Shown piece by piece: positions 26,101-31,712 of a stretch of DNA of 31,712 nt. The DNA is from JBDNBY01 sp039767595. GTDB taxonomy: Bacteria > Pseudomonadota > Alphaproteobacteria > Rhodobacterales > Rhodobacteraceae. Within the stretch, counting starts at the first letter, position 1. Each line of letters starts with the position of its first letter. Position numbers and translations under genes: made by a program. The stretch lies in NCBI GenBank assembly GCA_039767595.1, contig JBDNBY010000201.1:1-31712 (forward strand), read 5' to 3'. The notes beneath the pieces were generated by a model. That model ran no database searches. It was not told the DNA's origin and was given only the letters and a program-made list of their open reading frames with translations.

Positions 26101-26449
26101 CAATCATCTCGACGCCGAATTTTTCCAAAACGCCCATTTCTTCTAAGGAAAGCGCGGTGTTGAGGCCTGTTTGTCCGCCCATGGTCGGCAAAAGAGCATC
26201 GGGACGCTCTTTTTCAATGATTTTTGCAACGGTTTCAGGTGTGATCGGTTCAATATATGTGGCATCGGCAAGGCCCGGATCTGTCATGATCGTCGCGGGG
26301 TTTGAGTTGACCAAAATGACGCGATACCCCTCTTCGCGCAGGGCCTTGCAGGCCTGAGCGCCGGAGTAGTCAAATTCACAGGCTTGTCCGATGATGATGG
26401 GCCCCGCTCCGATGATCATAATGGATTGGATGTCATCTCTTTTAGGCAT
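23114..26449 (-). CDS. carB: Carbamoyl-phosphate synthase large subunit
   Basis: Makes carbamoyl phosphate from bicarbonate, ammonia (from CarA glutaminase) and two ATP, for arginine and pyrimidine synthesis. The 1111 residues show two homologous ATP-grasp halves, the first opening with [20 protein letters not shown] and the second, from about residue 580, with [20 protein letters not shown]. The C-terminal MGS-like allosteric domain ([33 protein letters not shown]) is intact. It is about 35-40 residues longer than the E. coli enzyme, the insertions lying within the body. GAGGA precedes ATG 26449. carA is not in the window, so the subunits are encoded apart. Divergent from the CPBP protease gene. 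Confidence 0.97.
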   Translation of the reverse strand: [1111 protein letters not shown]

Positions 26450-26624
26450 GGGAGTCCTCGATCATGGTTATGGTGAAATGGCGCAATCCAGAGCGCCCAA
26501 ATTGTCCTGTGTTATAGTGAACATCGCAACGGACGCAAGGGGGCATTCGAGCGTATGCGATTCTCGCTTGATTGCTGCCAAAGTTAACATAAGGTTAATG
26601 GTGAGTCTTGTGGGGGGATGATAT

Positions 26625-27266
26625 ATGAAAAATGTATGGCTTCGGGTTGAGTTTGCTGCGATATTCGTGATCGCGCCAATTATGATGGCGGTCTTTTTAC
26701 CGCCAACGTGGCTCTTTCCGATCTTGTTTGGTGTGACCGCTGTGGGATTCGTGCTGTTGCACTTTACCATTGGCTTTGCGTGGCGCAGCCTGTTTGTGCG
26801 CGCGGACGAAGTGGATCTTATCCTCTGCGCCCTTTTTATCGCGGCGACGGCTGTGACATGCTTTGTGGTGATGTGGCTCTTTCAGCGCGATATGATGTTT
26901 GTTCTTGTGCGCGAGCGGCCCATCGTTCTGGTGTTTATAATCGTGCTGTATCCAGTGTTATCCGCATTGCCCCAAGAGTTGGTGTACCGCGTTTTATACT
27001 TTGAGCGGTATGCAGATATTCTGCCCAAAGACATCAAAAGTAATTTGATGCTCAATGCATCCCTCTTTGGGTTGGCGCATTTGATGTACTGGCATGCTAT
27101 TCCAATTTTGATGACATTCTTTGGTGGTTTGGTCTTTGCCTATTCATATAAAATGAAACTAAATTTTCTAGAGGCGTGGTTTTTACATTCCGTGGCAGGG
27201 ATAATTTTGTTTGTCTTTGGCATGGGGGCGTATTTTTATTCCGGAAATGTTGTCCGCCCCTTTTGA
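26625..27266 (+). CDS. CPBP-family (Abi/CAAX-like) intramembrane metalloprotease
   Basis: A 213-residue membrane protein with about seven hydrophobic segments and the three CPBP motifs: PQELVYR (Q117, E118, R122) in place of EExxxR, FGLAH (F148-H152) and FLHSVAG (H188). The first glutamate of motif one is glutamine, which is seen in other proteobacterial members, while E118, H152 and H188, the residues expected around the metal, are kept. Family members include Rce1-type CAAX proteases and bacteriocin-immunity proteins; bacterial roles are mostly unknown and no prenylated partner or peptide gene is adjacent. GGGGGG eight or so bases upstream supports ATG 26625. The 175-base gap to carB (26450-26624) holds no other gene that I can support. 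Confidence 0.82.
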   Translation: MKNVWLRVEFAAIFVIAPIMMAVFLPPTWLFPILFGVTAVGFVLLHFTIGFAWRSLFVRADEVDLILCALFIAATAVTCFVVMWLFQRDMMFVLVRERPIVLVFIIVLYPVLSALPQELVYRVLYFERYADILPKDIKSNLMLNASLFGLAHLMYWHAIPILMTFFGGLVFAYSYKMKLNFLEAWFLHSVAGIILFVFGMGAYFYSGNVVRPF

Positions 27267-27309
27267 AAGGGCGCTTTGTTTCGCGAACGGGCGCAAACTG
27301 TGCGTTAAT

Positions 27310-27339
27310 TTGCCTTTCTTGTTGTGCATATCATATTAA
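27310..27339 (+). promoter_or_regulatory. Candidate sigma70 promoter for pabB-pabC
   Basis: TTGCCT (27310-27315) and TATTAA (27334-27339), 18 bases apart, lie 31 bases before the pabB start. Both hexamers match consensus at four of six positions. The rest of the 104-base gap shows nothing else. Confidence 0.35.
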
Positions 27340-27370
27340 CAGACGTGATACGTAATGGCTGTGAGTGGCG

Positions 27371-28510
27371 ATGAAAATAGTCTTAGATACGCCTGTAGAG
27401 GCGGCGCTAAATGGGTTTCATAGACCCAATTGTATCATTGAATGCGACACGATTGATCAGGTGCCTGCGGCGCTTGCTCAGATTGACGATGCATTGGCGC
27501 AGGGCAACTGGGTTGCTGGCTGTTTGAGCTACGAGTTGGGTTATGCGTTTGAGGCGCGGTTGCACGAGCGATTGCCGGATCAACGCGACGTGCCATTGAT
27601 ATATATGGGGGTATATGATGGTCCCCAGGAGGTAGCGCTCGCGTCGCCGCGGGGGGGCGTGTCGCTTGATCCTGTGCAGTTTGAGTGGAGCGCTAGTGAC
27701 TACCAATCGCGGTTTGACCGCGCGCAACAGTATATTCAAGCCGGTGATATGTATCAGGTTAACCTGACCTTTGGCGGCCAAACTGCCTTTGAGGGTGATC
27801 CAGAGGCGCTCTATCTCGCGCTGCGGGACAAGCAGCCGGTGAAATTCGGGGCGTTTGTCGATTTTGAAAACGGGGACACGGTGATTTCGCGATCACCTGA
27901 GTTGTTTTTCAAAACGGATGCTCAGGGCGCTATTGAAACGCGGCCAATGAAAGGAACCCAGCCCCGACATGTGGATCCTGCTGAGGATGCTGCGGCAAAA
28001 GCATTTCTGCAAAGCGATGAAAAAAACCGAGCTGAAAATCTCATGATCGTTGATTTGTTGCGCAATGATATTTCTAAGATTTGCCAAGTTGGATCCGTGC
28101 ATGTGCCCGACCTCTTTCATATTGAAAGCTATGCGACGGTGCATCAAATGGTGTCCCGCGTGTGCGGCACACTGCGCGCAGATGTGGTGATGTCCCATAT
28201 TATTGCGGCGCTTTTCCCGTGTGGTTCTATCACTGGCGCGCCAAAGTTGCGTTCCATGGAAATAATTCACGAGCTCGAATCTATGCCGCGGAATATGTAT
28301 TGCGGCAGCATCGGATGGGCTGCGCCAGATGGGCGATCTTGCTTTAACGTGGCAATTCGTACTCTATTGTTGCAAAACGGACAGGCGCGCCTGAACGTCG
28401 GCGGCGGGGTGGTGTACGACAGCACCGCGCCCTCAGAATATGAAGAGGCCTTATGGAAAGCACGCTTTGCGCAGATTTGCGACGCGACAACAACAGCCAG
28501 TGCCGCATAA
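27371..28510 (+). CDS. pabB: Aminodeoxychorismate synthase component I (PabB)
   Basis: Converts chorismate with ammonia to 4-amino-4-deoxychorismate, the first step of p-aminobenzoate for folate. The 379 residues are short for the family because the N-terminal region is reduced, but the chorismate-binding domain is complete: DMYQVNLTF, SPELFF, RPMKGTQPR with K194 in the position of the PabB active-site lysine (PIKGT), NLMIVDLLRNDI, FPCGSITGAPK, GSIGWAAPDG and NVGGGVVYDS. Retaining KGT lysine argues for PabB over anthranilate synthase TrpE. ATG 27371 is used; a GTG at 27365 is in frame and possible. Its end overlaps pabC by 58 bases. A glutaminase partner (PabA/TrpG) is not in the window. Confidence 0.92.
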   Translation: MKIVLDTPVEAALNGFHRPNCIIECDTIDQVPAALAQIDDALAQGNWVAGCLSYELGYAFEARLHERLPDQRDVPLIYMGVYDGPQEVALASPRGGVSLDPVQFEWSASDYQSRFDRAQQYIQAGDMYQVNLTFGGQTAFEGDPEALYLALRDKQPVKFGAFVDFENGDTVISRSPELFFKTDAQGAIETRPMKGTQPRHVDPAEDAAAKAFLQSDEKNRAENLMIVDLLRNDISKICQVGSVHVPDLFHIESYATVHQMVSRVCGTLRADVVMSHIIAALFPCGSITGAPKLRSMEIIHELESMPRNMYCGSIGWAAPDGRSCFNVAIRTLLLQNGQARLNVGGGVVYDSTAPSEYEEALWKARFAQICDATTTASAA

Positions 28511-29112
28511 TCGAAACGTTTCATGTGCAGGGCGGGCGCGTGCGTTATGCCGATCTGCATATGGCAAGGCTGTCTAAAGCCGCAGACCTGTTGGCCTACC
28601 CGCTTGATCATGAAGAACTGCACGCTGTTATGGATGCTACGGTCAGCAAGCAGGATGATGCTCCGATGCGCGGACGTCTCACGCTCGCTCATGATGGCGA
28701 AATAACATGCGAGGCGTTTCCCTTGGCGCATGGGGCGGCGGTTTGGCGCGTGGGCCTTTGTGGCCAGCGGCTTCTTTCAAGCGATCCGTGGTTGCAGGTG
28801 AAAACCACACGGCGCACCTTGTACGATACAGTGCGCCAAGAGTTGCCAAATGAGCTAGATGAAATGCTGTTCCTTAACGAGCGTGAAGAGCTGTGCGAGG
28901 GCACAATTACAAATGTCTTTGTTGAAAAAAACGGCGCATTATGGACGCCGCCGGCTCGGTCAGGATGTCTGCCCGGTATTTTGCGTGAGGTTTTGCTGAA
29001 CGAGGGGCGCGCGCACGAGGCGGTCTTGACGATGGGCGATCTCAAATCTGCCGATCAGCTGTGGGTTGGTAATGCGTTGAGGGGCTTAATTCGTGCGGAT
29101 TTGAGGCTTTGA
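28453..29112 (+). CDS. pabC: Aminodeoxychorismate lyase-like class IV aminotransferase (PabC)
   Basis: PLP enzyme of fold type IV, expected to split 4-amino-4-deoxychorismate into p-aminobenzoate and pyruvate. In 219 residues it has IIETFHVQGGRVRYADLHMARL at the N-terminus, the PLP lysine K117 in LQVKTTRR, E149 in ELCEGTITNVFV, and GCLPGILREVLL near the C-terminus. It is shorter than E. coli PabC (269), but the catalytic residues are present. ATG 28453 lies within pabB in another frame; the 58-base overlap implies coupled expression and an obligate functional pair. A later start would remove conserved N-terminal residues only beyond IIETF, so the first 15 residues are uncertain. Confidence 0.87.
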   Translation: MESTLCADLRRDNNSQCRIIETFHVQGGRVRYADLHMARLSKAADLLAYPLDHEELHAVMDATVSKQDDAPMRGRLTLAHDGEITCEAFPLAHGAAVWRVGLCGQRLLSSDPWLQVKTTRRTLYDTVRQELPNELDEMLFLNEREELCEGTITNVFVEKNGALWTPPARSGCLPGILREVLLNEGRAHEAVLTMGDLKSADQLWVGNALRGLIRADLRL

Positions 29113-29113
29113 C

Positions 29114-29142
29114 TTGACATCGCGCCGTCAAACGAGTGTATC
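29114..29142 (+). promoter_or_regulatory. Candidate sigma70 promoter for aspS
   Basis: A perfect TTGACA -35 (29114-29119) is followed after 17 bases by TGTATC (29137-29142), a moderate -10. It begins right after the pabC stop and lies 44 bases before the aspS start, with AAAGG as ribosome binding site. Confidence 0.55.
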
Positions 29143-29186
29143 GGCGCAAAGTCTAACACACCACGCAAACACCTAAAGGTTTTATT

Positions 29187-30965
29187 ATGCACGCTTATCG
29201 CTCTCATACATGCGCCGATTTGAACAAAGCCAATGTCGGAGAAACCGTTCGCCTGTCTGGCTGGGTGCACCGCGTGCGAGATCACGGCGGCGTGTTGTTC
29301 ATCGATTTGCGTGACCATTATGGAATGACACAGGTTTTGTGTGACCCCGATAGCCCCGTGTTCGCAGAGCTTGAAAAGGTTCGCTCGGAGTGGTGTTTGC
29401 GCATCGATGGTGTCGTGAAGGCGCGAGACGAAAGCCTTGTGAATTCTAAGATCCCAACAGGTGAGATTGAAGTTTATGTGCGTGATCTCGAAGTACTTGG
29501 CGCATCCGAGGAGTTGCCGCTGATGGTCTTTGGTGAGCAGGAATATCCCGAAGAGACGCGTTTGAAATATCGCTATCTTGATCTGCGCCGCGAGAAAATG
29601 CAGCGCAACATGGCCCTGCGCTCTGATGTTGTGGCGTCAATTCGCCGCCGCATGTGGGATCAAGGGTTCCGCGAGCATCAAACCCCGATCATCACCGCCT
29701 CAAGCCCAGAAGGCGCGCGCGACTTTTTGGTGCCGTCTCGTTTGCACCCTGGCAAATTCTATGCCCTGCCACAGGCACCGCAGCAGTTTAAACAGTTGTT
29801 GATGGTCTCTGGCTTCGATAAATATTTTCAAATCGCGCCATGCTTCCGCGACGAAGATCCGCGGGCGGACCGCAGCCCGACAGATTTTTATCAGCTTGAT
29901 ATGGAAATGAGTTTTGTCACACAGCAAGATGTATTCGATACGATCGAGCCTGTCATTACCGGTATTTTTGAGCAATTTGGCGAAGGCCGCGCCGTTGATA
30001 CACAGTGGCCGCAGATCAGCTATCGCGATGCGGCGCTCTGGTATGGTTCGGACAAGCCGGATTTGCGTAACCCGATCAAGATGCAAGTTGTGTCTGATCA
30101 CTTCTGTGGATCAGGCTTTGCGATTTTTGCCAAGTTGCTTGAGCAAGAGGGCACTGAGATTCGCGCAATCCCCGCGCCTACGGGCGGGAGCCGTAAATTC
30201 TGTGACCGGATGAATGCCTTCGCGCAAAAAGAGGGCCTGCCTGGCATGGGGTACATTTTCTGGCGCAAGAACGATGCCGGTGAGCGCGAGGCCGCAGGGC
30301 CCTTGGCCAAGAATATTGGGCCAGAGCGGACCGAGGCGATCCGCCAACAGCTTGACCTAGATGTTGGTGACGCGGCGTTTTTCTTGGGCGGTAAGCCGAA
30401 AGCCTTTGAGAAAATCGCAGGACGCGCGCGCGACGTGATTGGCGCAGAGTTGAACCTAACGGATAAAGAGCGCTTTGCGTTTTGTTGGATTGTGGATTTC
30501 CCGATCTACGAAAAAGACGAAGAAACGGGTAAAATTGATTTCGAACACAATCCGTTTTCGATGCCGCAAGGTGGGCTGGAGGCGCTCGAAGCTGATCCGC
30601 TGGCCGTTAAGGGATACCAGTACGATCTGGCCTGTAATGGCTACGAGCTGGTGTCGGGGGCCATCCGGAACCACCGTCCAGAAATTATGTTCAAAGCGTT
30701 TGAAATCGCAGGCTATGGTCAGGACGAAGTGCGCAAGCGCTTTGGCGGGATGGTCAATGCGTTTACATATGGCGCCCCGCCCCACGGTGGCTGTGCGGCT
30801 GGGATTGACCGGATTGTGATGTTGCTCGCGAATGAAGATAATATCCGCGAGGTGATCTTGTTCCCGATGAACCAGCGCGCCGAAGACTTAATGATGGGCG
30901 CGCCGTCCGAGCCAACGTCTGATCAGCTGATGGAATTGAACCTACGGGTTATTCCGCAAGAGTAG
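29187..30965 (+). CDS. aspS: Aspartate--tRNA ligase (probably non-discriminating, Asp/Asn)
   Basis: Class IIb synthetase charging tRNA with aspartate. The 592 residues show the N-terminal OB-fold anticodon domain (SGWVHRVRDHGGVLFIDLRD at 24-43), motif 1 region (GFREHQTPIITASSPEGARD), motif 2 (FRDEDPRADRSPTDFYQLD), the bacterial GAD insertion, and motif 3 (GCAAGIDRIVMLLANEDNIR). His33 is at the position where non-discriminating AspRS carry histidine and E. coli carries leucine, which suggests it also charges tRNA-Asn for later amidation by GatCAB. This is inferred from known specificity determinants. AAAGG precedes the ATG. The last 17 bases overlap the receiver-protein gene on the other strand. 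Confidence 0.96.
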   Translation: MHAYRSHTCADLNKANVGETVRLSGWVHRVRDHGGVLFIDLRDHYGMTQVLCDPDSPVFAELEKVRSEWCLRIDGVVKARDESLVNSKIPTGEIEVYVRDLEVLGASEELPLMVFGEQEYPEETRLKYRYLDLRREKMQRNMALRSDVVASIRRRMWDQGFREHQTPIITASSPEGARDFLVPSRLHPGKFYALPQAPQQFKQLLMVSGFDKYFQIAPCFRDEDPRADRSPTDFYQLDMEMSFVTQQDVFDTIEPVITGIFEQFGEGRAVDTQWPQISYRDAALWYGSDKPDLRNPIKMQVVSDHFCGSGFAIFAKLLEQEGTEIRAIPAPTGGSRKFCDRMNAFAQKEGLPGMGYIFWRKNDAGEREAAGPLAKNIGPERTEAIRQQLDLDVGDAAFFLGGKPKAFEKIAGRARDVIGAELNLTDKERFAFCWIVDFPIYEKDEETGKIDFEHNPFSMPQGGLEALEADPLAVKGYQYDLACNGYELVSGAIRNHRPEIMFKAFEIAGYGQDEVRKRFGGMVNAFTYGAPPHGGCAAGIDRIVMLLANEDNIREVILFPMNQRAEDLMMGAPSEPTSDQLMELNLRVIPQE

Positions 30966-31650
30966 TCGTTGCATCAAGTGCAGCCATGCGATCTGTGATC
31001 GCGCGGAGTATTGCCCTGTGGGTGTTGATGGCATTGGGTGCCGTGATATAGTGCGAAGCGATTTGACGCAGAGCGCTGTCTTGGCTGCTTTCGGCGAGAC
31101 TATGAATGAATTGTCCGATATATCGTCTTTGGCCAATGCTCGGTTCGTTGTTTAAAATGGCAAGTGCCGCTTGAAAATCCTCAACAAGGGCAAATCCTTC
31201 GGGCGTTGTGCGCGCGTCGGAGGGCGCCATCAATTCGCTAGGGTGTCCCGTCAGCATCGCTTGAAAGGTTTTTAAGCTCGGAACTGGCTTTGTGCCGAAG
31301 ATATCAGCGCCAGCTTCAAGCGCGGCGTGTTCGCGGCTATGATCGCCGCTGAGAGCAATGATCCGCGCGGGTCGCGCTGGGCTTGTGTGGATGTCACGGA
31401 TCAAGTCCAGGCCGGAACCATCGGGAAGGCCCAAATCGACAATCATGACATTTGGAATATAGGTGGCGATATGCTTTCGGGCGGTGGCTAGCGAATGCGC
31501 GCGCCGGATCCGGGCGCCAAGCCGTACGGACATGAGGCGGACCGCTTCGCTTGTGTAGAGGCTATCTTCGACGAGTAATACAGTCATACCTCTGAGCGGT
31601 GCTGAGCGTGAAGGTCCCAAAGTGGTGGGAAGGGGTGTGAAGTCGTCCAT
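30949..31650 (-). CDS. Response-regulator receiver-domain protein with an unassigned C-terminal region
   Basis: A 233-residue protein. Residues about 22-130 form a CheY-like receiver: acidic pair E28-D29 (LLVEDS), phospho-acceptor D72 (MIVDLGLPDGSG), S101 (ALSGDHS) and K121 (FGTKPV). After a short linker, residues about 150-233 are mainly helical (FQAALAILNNEPSIGQRRYI and onwards) without a helix-turn-helix or enzyme motif that I recognise, so this is not an obvious transcription factor. ATG 31650 has GAGGTGA a few bases upstream; an internal ATG at 31587 (MTVLLVEDS) is the alternative. No histidine kinase is seen up to the window end. The remaining 62 bases (31651-31712) hold only the leader. 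The 3' end overlaps aspS by 17 bases. Confidence 0.83.
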   Translation of the reverse strand: MDDFTPLPTTLGPSRSAPLRGMTVLLVEDSLYTSEAVRLMSVRLGARIRRAHSLATARKHIATYIPNVMIVDLGLPDGSGLDLIRDIHTSPARPARIIALSGDHSREHAALEAGADIFGTKPVPSLKTFQAMLTGHPSELMAPSDARTTPEGFALVEDFQAALAILNNEPSIGQRRYIGQFIHSLAESSQDSALRQIASHYITAPNAINTHRAILRAITDRMAALDATTTLAE

Positions 31651-31712
31651 AGAGTCACCTCATAAAATGCATTACATTTTTAAGGTGCGGCAGATTGCCT
31701 AATATATGTTTA

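Noticed and set aside
26468..26770. A 100-codon minus-strand frame covering the carB/CPBP gap
   Set aside because: It overlaps the start of the CPBP gene, lacks a ribosome binding site and resembles no protein known to me; the gap is better read as a divergent promoter region.

Overview
The window reads as a chromosomal core region of an alphaproteobacterium, most likely of the Rhodobacteraceae (Roseobacter group). This rests on protein character across the window (a UMF1-family MFS protein, an ImuC/DnaE2-type polymerase, TRAP DctQM, gltD-gltB order, a non-discriminating-looking AspRS) and on a LexA operator of the alphaproteobacterial direct-repeat type (GAAC-N7-GAAC). I see no phage, IS element, tRNA, rRNA or CRISPR array. 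Coding density is very high: no gap reaches 300 bases, and several neighbours overlap by a few bases.

Layout. 1-7260 (+): the end of a thioesterase-like gene, a UMF1-type MFS transporter, a LexA-box-preceded dnaE2 that appears to lack its C-terminal OB-fold region, then a tightly coupled set of a fumarylacetoacetate-hydrolase-family enzyme and the two membrane subunits of a TRAP transporter (no binding protein in view). 7257-8174 (-): tRNA uridine hydroxylase TrhO. 8279-10168 (+): the NAD-salvage pair pncA-pncB. 10202-11473 (-): ribosome-rescue hydrolase ArfB, a probable 6S RNA with its own terminator and a nearby DnaA box, and a queuosine-precursor transporter (YhhQ type). 11553-16085 (-): a stand-alone HyuA-type hydantoinase/oxoprolinase, epoxyqueuosine reductase QueG, a glutathione S-transferase and the transglycosylase MtgA. 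16092-22069 (-): glutamate synthase gltD-gltB. mtgA follows gltB so closely that its ribosome binding site overlaps the gltB stop codon.

22070-22282 is a divergent regulatory gap with three copies of a TCGGACT half-site. 22283-23092 (+) is uppP. 23114-26449 (-) is carB without carA nearby. 26625-27266 (+) is a CPBP-family membrane protease. 27371-29112 (+) is the overlapping folate pair pabB-pabC. 29187-30965 (+) is aspS. 30949-31650 (-) is a receiver-domain protein whose end overlaps the end of aspS.

Functional themes are cofactor and nucleotide metabolism (NAD, folate precursor, carbamoyl phosphate), nitrogen assimilation, cell-wall lipid II handling (MtgA, UppP), tRNA modification (TrhO, QueG, YhhQ), translation fidelity and rescue (AspRS, ArfB) and SOS mutagenesis. 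I did not find a clearly new multi-gene system. The observations most worth a second look are the truncated, LexA-controlled dnaE2 joined to the FAH/TRAP genes, the 6S RNA/DnaA box/arfB locus, the TCGGACT operator cluster, and the orphan HyuA between two queuosine genes.
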